Shown: piece by piece, positions 46,416-55,391 of the stretch
Numbering within the stretch: the stretch's first letter is position 1
Layout of the letters: each line of letters opens with the position of its first letter
Source: Rhizobium aethiopicum
GTDB lineage: Bacteria > Pseudomonadota > Alphaproteobacteria > Rhizobiales > Rhizobiaceae
DNA length: 64,000 nt
Direction of reading: 5' to 3'
Assembly (NCBI RefSeq): GCF_900094625.1
Contig: NZ_FMAJ01000006.1
Coordinates: 310,001 to 374,000, forward strand
Notes under the pieces: generated by a model
Seen by the model: only the letters and a program-made list of their open reading frames with translations
Told to the model about the DNA's origin: nothing
The model's database searches: none
Translations under genes and position numbers: made by a program

Positions 46416-47000
46416 CTAGGGAGAAATCACAACAAAAGCCGTCGAGATTCCCTCGCCCTCCCGGCGGTAACTGTGCGGAACGCTTGAGTCAAAATACATG
46501 GCATCGCCCGCATCCAGCCCTGTCTCCTTGTTGTCCACAATGACGACAAGCCGACCGCTGAGCACGTAGATGAACTCGGCGCTGCCATGTTGATGCGGCT
46601 CCGAGGGCGGTGAATCGATCGGGAACTCGGCGTAATACGCCTCCATACGGCGGTCGGAAGCGGGATAATCGAGGCTTTCGAACATGAAGGCTGGGTGCTT
46701 TTCGCCCGGCGGGCTTGGAAGTTTGAGACGCTCGTGCTTTCGGACGACCGCAATGAGCGGCTCCTCCTTGTCGGATTTGAAGAAGTGGTCGAGGCCGACC
46801 CCGAAGACCATGGCGATCCGAAGCAGCGTGGGCAGCGTCGGAAACATCTGCCCGCGCTCGATCTTCGAAAGCATCGCAGGCGAAAGCCCTGTATGCCCCG
46901 CCAACTGCACCAGCCCCAGCTTCTTTCTCAGTCGCAGTGTCTTGATACGCGGGCCGATCGCGTAGCGCTGAAGTTCATTGGACAGCGTATCGGAGAGCAC
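46416..47000 (-). CDS. XRE family regulator with C-terminal cupin
   Basis: 194-residue regulator with an N-terminal helix-turn-helix (KLGLVQLAGHTGLSPAMLSKIERGQ, about 27-51) and a C-terminal cupin sensor (PHQHGSAEFIYVLSGRLVV, DAMYFDSSVPHSYRREG). It begins with GTG at 47000 and has AAGGAG upstream. It is divergent from the fasciclin operon, which it may control. Confidence 0.9.
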   Translation of the reverse strand: MLSDTLSNELQRYAIGPRIKTLRLRKKLGLVQLAGHTGLSPAMLSKIERGQMFPTLPTLLRIAMVFGVGLDHFFKSDKEEPLIAVVRKHERLKLPSPPGEKHPAFMFESLDYPASDRRMEAYYAEFPIDSPPSEPHQHGSAEFIYVLSGRLVVIVDNKETGLDAGDAMYFDSSVPHSYRREGEGISTAFVVISP

Positions 47001-47160
47001 TCGTAAACTCCTTTTCGTTTCGGGAAACTATCACAGTGACAATTTTCATGACAAGATAATTCTGTTTCTGCTCACGAAAATTTGAGTGGCAATAAAATCG
47101 ATGTTCTCCAAATGAAAGGTGTGAGGTGCAACGCGCACCTGTCATCGAGAGGAGAATGAC

Positions 47161-47646
47161 ATGAAGTTGAGAAGCCTTTTAGTCGCTGCGGCAATCACGC
47201 TCGGCAGCAGTTTCAGCGGCGTCGCCGCGGAGAAGGATGTCGTCGACACTGCCGTGGAGGCGGGTAAATTCAAGACGCTGGCGACCGCGCTCGAAGCGGC
47301 AGGCCTGGTCGCCACTCTCAAGGGAACGGGTCCGTTCACGGTCTTTGCTCCGACCGATGAAGCCTTCGCCAAGTTGCCGGCCGGTACCGTCGAAAACCTT
47401 CTGAAGCCGGAGAACAAGCAAAAGCTCACCGCGATCCTCACCTACCATGTGGTCGCGGGCAGAGTCATGGCTAAGGACGTGGCGGGTATCGATGAGGCGA
47501 AGTCGGTCAATGGCAAAATGATCGACGTCGACGTCGAGGGCTCTACCGTCAAGGTCAACGACGCCGCTGTCACTGCCGCCGACATTGCTGCCTCCAATGG
47601 TGTCATCCATGTCATCGACAAGGTGATCGTGCCGCCGGAAGGCTGA
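47161..47646 (+). CDS. secreted fasciclin (FAS1) domain protein
   Basis: 161 residues: signal peptide ([18 protein letters not shown]) plus one FAS1 domain with [28 protein letters not shown] and the C-terminal [17 protein letters not shown]1 proteins act in adhesion and, in rhizobia, have been linked to symbiotic interaction (Nex18-like). GAGAGGAG precedes the ATG. It is first in a run of four genes on the plus strand. Confidence 0.93.
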   Translation: MKLRSLLVAAAITLGSSFSGVAAEKDVVDTAVEAGKFKTLATALEAAGLVATLKGTGPFTVFAPTDEAFAKLPAGTVENLLKPENKQKLTAILTYHVVAGRVMAKDVAGIDEAKSVNGKMIDVDVEGSTVKVNDAAVTAADIAASNGVIHVIDKVIVPPEG

Positions 47647-47672
47647 CCCCGTCCCTCAACTGGAGAAGAACC

Positions 47673-47897
47673 ATGAAGTTTATCAACATACTGACGCTCA
47701 TCCTCGTCATTGTAGGCGGGCTGAACTGGGGGCTGGTCGGGCTATTCGGCTTTGACCTCGTGGCCGCCATATTCGGGGCCGGTTCGGGCCTCGCCCGGAT
47801 CGTTTACGTCCTGGTGGGGTTGTCGGCCGCCTGGCAGGTCATCCCGCTGTTGTCTGCAATGGGTTCCGGCGAGTTCGCTGCTCGCCAGAACCAATAG
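47673..47897 (+). CDS. DUF378 family small membrane protein
   Basis: 74 residues with two membrane helices (INILTLILVIVGGLNWGLVG and LARIVYVLVGLSAAWQVIPL). The GGLNWGLVGLFGFDLV core is the DUF378 pattern. CTGGAG precedes the ATG, 26 bp after the fasciclin gene, so co-transcription is likely. Function unknown. Confidence 0.88.
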   Translation: MKFINILTLILVIVGGLNWGLVGLFGFDLVAAIFGAGSGLARIVYVLVGLSAAWQVIPLLSAMGSGEFAARQNQ

Positions 47898-47952
47898 GGC
47901 CTTTGGAGGGACCCGCTTGCCACGTCGGGCGGCTCCCTCCAACCTTCGTCGC

Positions 47953-48447
47953 ATGGACATGCATTCCCTTCTTGTGCTGGTCGCCTTTCAGGCCGCGAGC
48001 TTTGCTGCGTCGGCCACCGGCGTGATTTTTCGGCCAGGCGACTGGTACAAGCAGCTCGACAAGCCAGCATGGCGCCCGCCCGATTGGCTGTTCGCCCCGG
48101 TCTGGACGGTTCTCTATGCCTCGATCGGACTGTCGGGCTGGCTCCTATGGCTGGGGGCAGGCATTGCCGGCGCAGCATTCCCCCTCAGTGTCTATGCAGT
48201 CCAGCTTCTGCTCAATTCTGCGTGGTCGCCGATCTTTTTTGCGCTTCACCGACCCGGGCTGGCCGCGGTGGAGATCATGCTGCTTTGGGCTGCGATCCTG
48301 GCGACGATCATCCTGTTTTATCCCGCGAATTCGGCTGCTGCCCTGCTCCTTGTTCCTTACCTCGCCTGGGTGAGTTTCGCGGCGGCACTTAACGTGTCCA
48401 TCTGGCGGCGCAACCGCCCGAGACCGCTGTCGGAGAGCGCCCGATGA
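47953..48447 (+). CDS. tspO: TspO/MBR family protein
   Basis: 164-residue membrane protein with five helices and the family's tryptophan-rich pattern: WYKQLDKPAWRPPDWLFAPVWTVLY near the N terminus and LNSAWSPIFFALHRPGLA in the middle. TspO proteins bind porphyrins and influence tetrapyrrole and stress responses in alpha-proteobacteria. The ATG at 47953 is preferred over longer frames. The end overlaps the next gene (ATGA). Confidence 0.9.
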   Translation: MDMHSLLVLVAFQAASFAASATGVIFRPGDWYKQLDKPAWRPPDWLFAPVWTVLYASIGLSGWLLWLGAGIAGAAFPLSVYAVQLLLNSAWSPIFFALHRPGLAAVEIMLLWAAILATIILFYPANSAAALLLVPYLAWVSFAAALNVSIWRRNRPRPLSESAR

Positions 48448-48953
48448 AACCCCGATGGATCGTCGTGAATGATCGGATGCAGCAAGGCTACGGATACGTT
48501 CTCGCTGCACCAAGTGGCCGCAACTTCCATCCCGACTTCCGGCCAGAGCTGACCCCCGCCGAGATGCTTGCGCTCGGCGTGTTCGGCGGCAAATACATGA
48601 CCGATTGTCGTGACGAATTCCCGGAAAGCTGGTTTGCAGAGGCCCGTCTGTCGCCGCTGCGAAAGGATCCGTCACTGAATTGCTTCGGTGTCGACGCCAG
48701 CCAACCCCTTAGCGTCTGGCGAGCCAAGGGATGGATACATCCCGACGATCCGCGTGGCTGGTTCCAGTGGTACTGCCGCTATTATCAAGGTCGCCGCATG
48801 CCCGGCGAGGACGAGCGACAGATCGCCCGCTGGAAAGCCATTCGCCGCCATGTCGCTCAGCTTCGCCGAGCCTGCGAGCCTGGAGATTGCTGGTGCCGGC
48901 CGCGCCAGCGCCAGGCGCTGCTGCATTGGGCATATGACAGCCGTTCGATCTAA
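48444..48953 (+). CDS. conserved hypothetical protein, 169 residues
   Basis: Function not known. It starts within the tspO stop (four-base overlap, GGAGAG upstream), so it is co-translated. It is rich in tryptophan, tyrosine and arginine (GWFQWYCRYYQGRRMPGEDE, then WKAIRRHVAQLRR and a C-terminal PRQRQALLHWAYD), contains no signal peptide or membrane helix, and looks like a soluble protein of a family found in many bacteria and fungi near TspO-like or photolyase genes; that association is from general memory. Confidence 0.8.
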   Translation: MKPRWIVVNDRMQQGYGYVLAAPSGRNFHPDFRPELTPAEMLALGVFGGKYMTDCRDEFPESWFAEARLSPLRKDPSLNCFGVDASQPLSVWRAKGWIHPDDPRGWFQWYCRYYQGRRMPGEDERQIARWKAIRRHVAQLRRACEPGDCWCRPRQRQALLHWAYDSRSI

Positions 48954-48959
48954 CGGCCG

Positions 48960-49095
48960 CTGCTGCGCCGATATGCGCATCGCGCTTGCCAAGCTGCACA
49001 GGGCGTCTAAGGCGACGATGATCTATGTGACTCACGAATAAGGTCGAGGCCATGACGATGGACCGTATTGTCGTGCTCGACGCCGGCAAGTTCAG
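48960..49095 (+). pseudogene. decayed fragment of a malK-type ABC ATPase gene
   Basis: The stretch closely matches 44825-44960 in the malK-like gene 4 kb upstream, including an identical 21-base block around codons for LAKLHRA and the Walker-B-downstream TMIYVTHD region. It has a premature TAA after VTHE, a one-base insertion and a three-base deletion, and no N- or C-terminal part. It is therefore a remnant left by a partial duplication or by loss of a second transporter operon. Confidence 0.8.
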
Positions 49096-49317
49096 CGGTT
49101 CTTCCTGCGTTAGTTCGTCGACGCTGATGAACTCGTCTATTTATAAATCGAATTCATCCACAGAAGACAGATTACGGCGGATTATCGCTGAGGTCCGCTC
49201 CGAAGCTTCGGCTCCTCTGCACCGTGGCGGCCCCTTGTTGAGCAGGCGCAGAAGGCTGATTGCCGCCTATCCCTTGACCATATGTCATGCTCAATACGGG
49301 AAGTGATTGCCAGAATT

Positions 49318-50382
49318 TCATTTGCCAGCAGAAGGTCGCTTAGCATAGGTCGGCACCTGAAACCGGCGGCGATAGTTCCCAGGGGCCAAGCCGGTTATCC
49401 TCCTAAACAAGCGTCGAAAGAAGGCCGGTTCCTCATACCCTACCTGCCAACTTATCTCGTCGACGGAAGCCTCCGTTCGCTCTAGCCGCCGCTTCGCCTC
49501 CTCGATCCGCAGCCGTTGGACATAGGCGATCGGGCTCATGCCGGTCGCCCGGGTGAACCGCCGCTTGAAGGTCCGTTCCGTCAGCCCCGCCTGCTTGACC
49601 ATCTCGTCCAGCGGATTGGCGACTGAAAAATGGACGGCAAGCCAGTCCTGTGTGGTTTGGATCGCCTGGTCGCCGTGGTCGCGCCGCCCCTCGAACACCA
49701 TATAGGGAGCCAGCCCGTCCTGGTGCCATTGCAGCGCAAAATAGCGAGCCACCGTCTGCGCCGCCGTCGCCCCCGCATGGCGGGCGATCAGGTAAAGCAC
49801 GAGGTCGTGCCATGTCATCGAGGCGCCTGATGTAATCAACTCGTCCCGCTGGCCAGCGACCACCAGCACCTGTTCCGGATGGATCGGGACCTGTGGATAG
49901 GCATCACGGAACGTCTGGGCATAGCCGAAATGGACGGTGGCATCTGCGCCATCGAAGACGCCGGTCTCGGCAAGCAGGAAGATTCCCGAACAGGCCGAAC
50001 AGATCAGCGCCCCCTTTTCGTGCATTCCCTGGCACCATTCCACCAGCGCAGGATATCGGCGCTTTACCCAGCCTTCCGGCCCGAGCACGACCGACGGCAC
50101 GATGACGATGTCGGTCCGCTCGATTTCGGCGATCGGTCGCTGCACCACCAGCGGCACGCGGCTGGCGAGCGTGAGCGGGCCGGCCCGTTCGCCGACTATC
50201 TCGACGTGGAAAGGCGGAGTTTTCGTAGTTCCGTCGTCCGAAGGTACGATGGAAAAGGCGTTCATTACATCAAAGATGCCGCTCAACGTCGAGACTGCCG
50301 CCTCCGGCAGCGCCACCAGACTGACATGGAGCTGCTGCGGCCTTGGCGCCCGCTCCGCCTCCTGCTGCGTTCTCGTCATCAT
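49318..50382 (-). CDS. GlxA-type regulator: DJ-1/PfpI domain plus AraC helix-turn-helix
   Basis: 354-residue regulator. The N-terminal DJ-1/PfpI-like domain (about 20-190) contains ALICSACSGIFLLAETGVFDG, where the nucleophile-elbow cysteine lies; the C-terminal AraC domain has MVKQAGLTERTFKRRFTRATG and VDEISWQVGYEEPAFFRRLFRR followed by PGNYRRRF. GGGGGAA precedes the ATG at 50382. It is divergent from the methyltransferase gene at 50565 and probably controls it. Confidence 0.92.
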   Translation of the reverse strand: MMTRTQQEAERAPRPQQLHVSLVALPEAAVSTLSGIFDVMNAFSIVPSDDGTTKTPPFHVEIVGERAGPLTLASRVPLVVQRPIAEIERTDIVIVPSVVLGPEGWVKRRYPALVEWCQGMHEKGALICSACSGIFLLAETGVFDGADATVHFGYAQTFRDAYPQVPIHPEQVLVVAGQRDELITSGASMTWHDLVLYLIARHAGATAAQTVARYFALQWHQDGLAPYMVFEGRRDHGDQAIQTTQDWLAVHFSVANPLDEMVKQAGLTERTFKRRFTRATGMSPIAYVQRLRIEEAKRRLERTEASVDEISWQVGYEEPAFFRRLFRRITGLAPGNYRRRFQVPTYAKRPSAGK

Positions 50383-50564
50383 CGCTTCCCCCTTGGAGCA
50401 ATAATAACCGCGGAGCGCAGCGGCGGCCAGTTCGGAAGCGGTAGCTTCCGGCTTTGCGTGGCGCAAATGGCCCGATCATGGCCGGCACCGCTCTGCCGCT
50501 TACCCTCCCCGTCTGCGATCCTCCCCTCACCTCGAACGGAGGGTTCCAACCAGGGAGAAACATC

Positions 50565-51641
50565 ATGGACACCATGCAAAACAAAACCATCGACCGTGCG
50601 AAGCTCGACACGCTGGTCGGCCGCGTCGTCAGCGATCTTTCCGCCGGCTATGGCGGGGTCATGGTCAGCCTCGGCCACCGCCTCGGCCTCTACAAGGCAA
50701 TGGCCGATCGCGGGCCGCTCACGTCTCGCGAGATCGCCAGCCGCGCCCGCTGCGCCGAACGATATGTGCGAGAATGGCTGAATTCGCAGGTGGCCGGTGC
50801 CTATGTCACCTATCATGCCGTCAGCGGCACCTATGAGCTGACGCCGGAACAGGCTTTCGTGCTGGCGAACGAGGACAGCCCCGTCTTCATCCCGAATGCC
50901 TGGGCAACGCCCGCTTCCATGTGGGCCGACGAGGAAAAGGCGGTCGAAGCCTTTCGCACCGGCGCCGGTATCCCTTGGGGCGACCATGACGGCCGGCTCT
51001 TCTGCGGCGTCGCTTCCTTCTACCGAAACGCCTACCGCGCCAGCCTTGTGTCGGAATGGCTCCCGGCGCTCGACGGGGTGGTTGAGAAGTTGAAGGCAGG
51101 CGCACTGGCTGCCGATGTCGGCTGCGGCCACGGCCATTCGACGGTGCTCATGGCAGAGGCTTTCCCAAAGTCGAAATTCCACGGCTTCGACACGCACGAG
51201 AAGTCCGTCGACGAAGCACGCAAGGTGGCGAGCGAGGCGGGCGTTTCTAGTCGCGCTACTTTTTCGACCGCGCGGGCGGAGAATTATCCGGGGACGGGCT
51301 ATGACCTCGTCTGCTTCTTCGACTGCCTGCACGACATCGGCAATCCGGTGGCAGCCGCCACGCATGCGGCCAAGGCTCTTGCCAAGGACGGCACGGTAAT
51401 GCTGGTCGAGCCTTTCGCCAACGATCGGGTTGAAGACAATATCTCGCCTGTTGGCCGGCTCTACTATGCCGCTTCTACGACGATTTGCTGCGCCCATGCG
51501 ATTTCTGATGGAGGTCACATTGTGCTGGGCGCTCAGGCCGGCGAGGCAAGGCTCAAGGAGATCTTCCGCAAGGCGGGCTTCACCCGCTTCCGCAAGGCGA
51601 TGCAGACGCCGTTCAACCTGATCCTCGAAGCCCGCCTCTGA
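50565..51641 (+). CDS. SAM-dependent methyltransferase with N-terminal winged helix (Rv2258c-like)
   Basis: 358 residues. A dimerisation/winged-helix domain (GHRLGLYKAMADRGPLTSREIA) precedes the Rossmann domain with the SAM loop ADVGCGHGHSTVLMAEAFP and the acidic FHGFDTHEKSVDEAR. The conserved FFDCLHDIGNP sits where the target base or acid is expected. GGGAG precedes the ATG. Such enzymes are found next to GlxA-type regulators; the acceptor is unknown. Confidence 0.88.
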   Translation: MDTMQNKTIDRAKLDTLVGRVVSDLSAGYGGVMVSLGHRLGLYKAMADRGPLTSREIASRARCAERYVREWLNSQVAGAYVTYHAVSGTYELTPEQAFVLANEDSPVFIPNAWATPASMWADEEKAVEAFRTGAGIPWGDHDGRLFCGVASFYRNAYRASLVSEWLPALDGVVEKLKAGALAADVGCGHGHSTVLMAEAFPKSKFHGFDTHEKSVDEARKVASEAGVSSRATFSTARAENYPGTGYDLVCFFDCLHDIGNPVAAATHAAKALAKDGTVMLVEPFANDRVEDNISPVGRLYYAASTTICCAHAISDGGHIVLGAQAGEARLKEIFRKAGFTRFRKAMQTPFNLILEARL

Positions 51642-51782
51642 CAAGGCTGGCGACTGAGGGCGCCGGAATTCGCAGGACCAATGCAGGCTCTATGTTAGGA
51701 CGGAGCCTGCATTGTAGCCTTTAGTCACGATCAGAGCATAGTGCGCCGGTCGGGCCATTTCGCCCCCAACCGGAACCCAGCC

Positions 51783-52883
51783 CTACCAGACGAAGCCGCG
51801 GGCCGCGACCTTCTCCACGCGAGTCACGACGCCGCCTCGATGAAAGACCATCGTATCGAACAAGTTGGACACCACGCAGGTGTGGTTCGGGATGATGAGG
51901 AGCTTCTCGCCGATCTGCGGCCGGGGACCGGTGCAGTTCGAAAGGTCGATCACGCCGTGTTCTTCCGAGAGGCTGGTAATGCGTGCTTCGGGGTAACCGA
52001 CGATCAGGCCGTAATCGCTGAAGCCCTGAAGATCCGAGGTCAGCGCCTTCGAGCCGGCATCGATAACGGCGCGGTCGGCGTTCGGTCGCGACACGACGGT
52101 TGCCAGCACATGCATGGCGCAGTCGTCCTCGGTGCAATGGCCCATGCGCACCATCTGGCGGTCGTTGTAGATATAGGTGCCGGCGCGGTGTTCCGTCGCT
52201 GACGTGACGAGATGCGCCTCGAACAAGCTCGGCGTTCCGCCATTGCTGACGATGGCGCAGCTTATGCCGTCCGATGTCAGGCGCTGCACCGTTTCGGCGA
52301 TGAAGGCTTCCACGGCGGCGGCCGATTGCGGTTTCGGGTAGGTGACGATGCCGCCGAAGGTGAGGCCGTCGGCTGCGGCGATGCGCCTGGCGAGCGAGGC
52401 CGCCTCCTCCGGCGTCTGCACGCCGCAGCGGCCGGCGCCGGTGTCGCATTCCACCAGCACGGTGAGCGGCTTATGGCCGGAAAAATGTGCGGCGAGCCCG
52501 TCGACCGTCACTTCGCTATCGGCGACGACTTTCAGGGCCGGGATTTTCTCGTTCAATCTCGCCAGGCGCTCGAGCTTCTGCTGGCCGAGAATGTTGAAGG
52601 TGATCAGGATGTCGCCGAAACCTGCTTCGGCAAAGACCTCGGCTTCCGTGACCTTCTGGCAGTTGATGCCCTTGGCGCCGGCCGCGACCTGGGCGACGGC
52701 GAGCGCCGGGATCTTGTGCGTCTTGATATGCGGGCGGAAGTTCAGACCGTGCTCGTCCATATAGGATTGAACGCGGGTTATGTTTGCAGCCAGCCGGTCC
52801 TCGTCGATGACAGGGCGCGGCGTCGAGAGATCGGCGATCTTGTCACCGGCCTTGGCGACGACGGCGAACCTGTTGTCATGCAT
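51783..52883 (-). CDS. D-threonine aldolase / D-serine dehydratase-like PLP enzyme (alanine racemase N-type)
   Basis: 366-residue fold-type III PLP enzyme. The cofactor lysine is Lys54 in RPHIKTHK, and the C-terminal domain carries DCAMHVLATVVSRP and PNHTCVVSNLFD, where a histidine and cysteine could bind the metal used by DSD1-type dehydratases and D-threonine aldolases. It follows the M81 peptidase gene without a gap (TAA then ATG). A role in D-amino acid breakdown is likely. Confidence 0.9.
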   Translation of the reverse strand: MHDNRFAVVAKAGDKIADLSTPRPVIDEDRLAANITRVQSYMDEHGLNFRPHIKTHKIPALAVAQVAAGAKGINCQKVTEAEVFAEAGFGDILITFNILGQQKLERLARLNEKIPALKVVADSEVTVDGLAAHFSGHKPLTVLVECDTGAGRCGVQTPEEAASLARRIAAADGLTFGGIVTYPKPQSAAAVEAFIAETVQRLTSDGISCAIVSNGGTPSLFEAHLVTSATEHRAGTYIYNDRQMVRMGHCTEDDCAMHVLATVVSRPNADRAVIDAGSKALTSDLQGFSDYGLIVGYPEARITSLSEEHGVIDLSNCTGPRPQIGEKLLIIPNHTCVVSNLFDTMVFHRGGVVTRVEKVAARGFVW

Positions 52884-54359
52884 TTAGGCGGCTCCGCGTT
52901 CTGTCCCGTGTGGATCGGCGACGATCGGCCAGATGGTTTTCGGCGCCCGCCGGTACGGCGTCGTCGCCGGATTATTGGGATAAGGCGTTCCGGCGGAGCA
53001 GTAAAGGATTTCCGCGGCGATCTTCGAGAAGGACGCGAAGAAGTGGTTGGTGGATTTGATCACCAGGATCTTCTGCTTCGTCGGATCGATGCCCATCACC
53101 GAAAACAGGCTTGGATCGAAGCTCTGGGCGCGCGTCGAATTGAGGATGATGTCGATGCCATTGAGGACGATATGGGCGGCATCGCCGAAGGGTGCGAGGC
53201 TTTCGCCGAACTGCATTTCGGCGTTCCTGACCAGCTTGACGACCTTTATGGTGCCGTCGATGGGATTGCCGGTGCCGGGCGCCGACTTGGCGCCGAAGCG
53301 CAGCGGAATTTCCGCCCCCTCGCCTGCCGCAAAACAGATCTGCACGGCCATCGGATCCCAGATGGTGCCGATCGCCGCACTGGTGACGCCACGGGCCATA
53401 AGCTCTGCGAGAATAACTGTCGCATCCCCTGCCGTGCCGCCTCCCGGATTGTCCCAGACGTCGGCGATGACGACGGGCCATGCGCTCGCGGCCATTGCGC
53501 GCGCGACGGCTTGCCTCTCGTCGATCTGCGGAACCATGAAGGTGCCGCGCTTGGAAAACAGTTCGAGGCCGAGATCGCGCGCCAGAGCCGCGCCTTTTTC
53601 CGGCTTGTTGTCGGTGACGACGAGCAGCTTCGTTCCCATTTCGGGAACGTCCCCGACCATGAAACCGTGGATCACTGAGATCGACAGAATCTCGGGGTCA
53701 TCCCTTTCGATCTGCATGATCTTGTCGACGAAGGAACGCATCGGCTCGCGCGATGTCGGGAAGACATCGATCATGCGGCAGTCGAATACCGACATGACAG
53801 GCTTGACCCGGCCCTCGAGCGTGTCGACCGCGATGCGCCAGAGATCCTCAGCGCGGTCGACGAAATCCGTGTGCGGAAATTCTTTGAAATAGACGGCGAA
53901 ATCGAGCGCTGCGACCCGCTTTGCGGTCAAATGGCTATGCGGATCGAGTTCGGCTGAGATGAGCACGTCAGGTCCGACGATCTCGCGCATGCGCTGGAGA
54001 AGATCGCCTTCGGTATCCTCATATCCGGCCGCCACCATGGCGCCATGCAGACCCATGACGACGGCATCGACAGGCATCGCCGCGCGGAGCTGGCCGAGGA
54101 TTTCGTCACGAAGTTCCTCATAGGTCGCCCGGTTGACGAGGCCCGCCGGATCGGCCCAGGTGGCGGTTCCCTCGATCAGTTTCCAGCCCTTCTCTTTGGT
54201 CACGCGCCTTCCGACGGTGATCGGCGCGGTGCAGAGCGTCGGGGTTTCGGGATGCTGGCCGGGCGGGGCATAAAGCGAGGCTTCGAATGCGCGGCGATCC
54301 ACGCAGATCGGGGAGAAGGTATTGGTTTCGGTCGCCAGTGCTGCCGTGAATATGCGCAA
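52884..54359 (-). CDS. M81 family metallopeptidase, MlrC-like
   Basis: 491-residue protein of the family named after MlrC from microcystin degraders; most members have unknown substrates and are linked to D-amino acid or cyclic peptide catabolism. Zinc-site candidates are in SAELDPHSHLT, and VWDNPGGGTAGDATVIL is the C-terminal family signature. The start is TTG at 54359 with GAAGG upstream; no ATG is close. It lies in an operon with the DSD1-like enzyme, which fits cleavage of a peptide containing a D-residue. Confidence 0.9.
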   Translation of the reverse strand: MRIFTAALATETNTFSPICVDRRAFEASLYAPPGQHPETPTLCTAPITVGRRVTKEKGWKLIEGTATWADPAGLVNRATYEELRDEILGQLRAAMPVDAVVMGLHGAMVAAGYEDTEGDLLQRMREIVGPDVLISAELDPHSHLTAKRVAALDFAVYFKEFPHTDFVDRAEDLWRIAVDTLEGRVKPVMSVFDCRMIDVFPTSREPMRSFVDKIMQIERDDPEILSISVIHGFMVGDVPEMGTKLLVVTDNKPEKGAALARDLGLELFSKRGTFMVPQIDERQAVARAMAASAWPVVIADVWDNPGGGTAGDATVILAELMARGVTSAAIGTIWDPMAVQICFAAGEGAEIPLRFGAKSAPGTGNPIDGTIKVVKLVRNAEMQFGESLAPFGDAAHIVLNGIDIILNSTRAQSFDPSLFSVMGIDPTKQKILVIKSTNHFFASFSKIAAEILYCSAGTPYPNNPATTPYRRAPKTIWPIVADPHGTERGAA

Positions 54360-54389
54360 GAAAGTGGCCTTCGTGTTGTCGGCTCCGCT

Positions 54390-54872
54390 TCAACCCATCG
54401 GGTTCGGCAGGTAGCCGGTGAAACCTGAGATCTTCCAGCGTCCCTGGTGAAACCGGCAATAATAGAGCGTCTGCCATTGCAGCACGTCGCGGGTGCCGTC
54501 GGACTTGGTAATGCCGCCGTCGAATTTCTTGCGCACGAGCGCCGTGTCGCCTTCGATCTCGATATCTTCGAGCGTCGTCGTGGTGAAGATCGCCGTGCGC
54601 GCATCTTCGGCGAAACTCTGTTCGGCGAAATCCTTCGCCTGCCGCAGCCACTCGTCGCGGTAGGCTTTGAGCGTCGGGAAAGCGAGCCGCCATTTGTCGG
54701 GGTTGGTTTCCTTCCGGCCGTCGATGCCGATGAAGCCTTCTTCCACGAAGTCATGCTCCACCATCGACCAGTCGGCGGCCAGGAAGGCATCGATATCGCG
54801 GGAAACGAGCATTTCCCAGATGGCGTGGCGGGCGCTGTCGGACGGGAAAGGATTCTGGAAAGGATCGCGCAT
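54390..54872 (-). CDS. NTF2-like / SnoaL-like domain protein
   Basis: 160-residue cytoplasmic protein with the pattern of the NTF2-like fold: helices HAIWEMLVSRDIDAFLAADW and then antiparallel strands (GDTALVRKKFDGGI, QTLYYCRFHQGRWKISGFTG). Such proteins are small-molecule binding or isomerase-like. It is first in the operon with the M81 and DSD1-like genes and is divergent from the RidA gene at 54983. Confidence 0.75.
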   Translation of the reverse strand: MRDPFQNPFPSDSARHAIWEMLVSRDIDAFLAADWSMVEHDFVEEGFIGIDGRKETNPDKWRLAFPTLKAYRDEWLRQAKDFAEQSFAEDARTAIFTTTTLEDIEIEGDTALVRKKFDGGITKSDGTRDVLQWQTLYYCRFHQGRWKISGFTGYLPNPMG

Positions 54873-54982
54873 GCTGGCCCCGCATTGAAATTCTTTTCAT
54901 AAAATGCGTTTTTCACTGGTCAAATTCCGCTTTCTATGGTCATTTGTCAACTTATCAAGAAAATAATTTGCAAGGACTTTGA

Positions 54983-55369
54983 ATGCCCATCAAGCGCTAT
55001 GGCACTGTTCAAACCGGCGCCGGCGGCAAGGCGCTGCCTTTCGCGCGCGCCGTCGAAGCTGACGGATGGCTCTATGTTTCCGGACAGGTTGCGATGGAGG
55101 ATGGCGAGATCATCGACGGCAACATCATCGCCCAGACCCACAAGACGATCGCCAATGTTCTGGCGATCCTGGAGGAAGCAGGTTACGGGGTCGAGGACGT
55201 CGTGCGCGTCGGCGTCTGGCTCGACGATCCGCGTGACTTTTGGACCTTCAACAAGATCTATCAGGAGTATTTCGGCGAGCATCCGCCGGCGCGCGCCTGT
55301 GTGCAATCGTCGATGATGGTCGATTGCAAGGTTGAGATCGACTGCGTGGCCTATAAGAAGAAGGATTGA
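54983..55369 (+). CDS. RidA family protein, canonical length
   Basis: 128 residues with the family landmarks LYVSGQVAMEDG, HKTIANVLAILEEAGYGVEDVVRV and the C-terminal PPARACVQSS ... VEIDCVAY containing the substrate arginine (R in ARACV). AAGGAC precedes the ATG. It is divergent from the M81/PLP operon and probably removes reactive enamines produced by the DSD1-like dehydratase. Confidence 0.93.
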   Translation: MPIKRYGTVQTGAGGKALPFARAVEADGWLYVSGQVAMEDGEIIDGNIIAQTHKTIANVLAILEEAGYGVEDVVRVGVWLDDPRDFWTFNKIYQEYFGEHPPARACVQSSMMVDCKVEIDCVAYKKKD

Positions 55370-55391
55370 CGGAGCGATCGGGGGTACGGGT

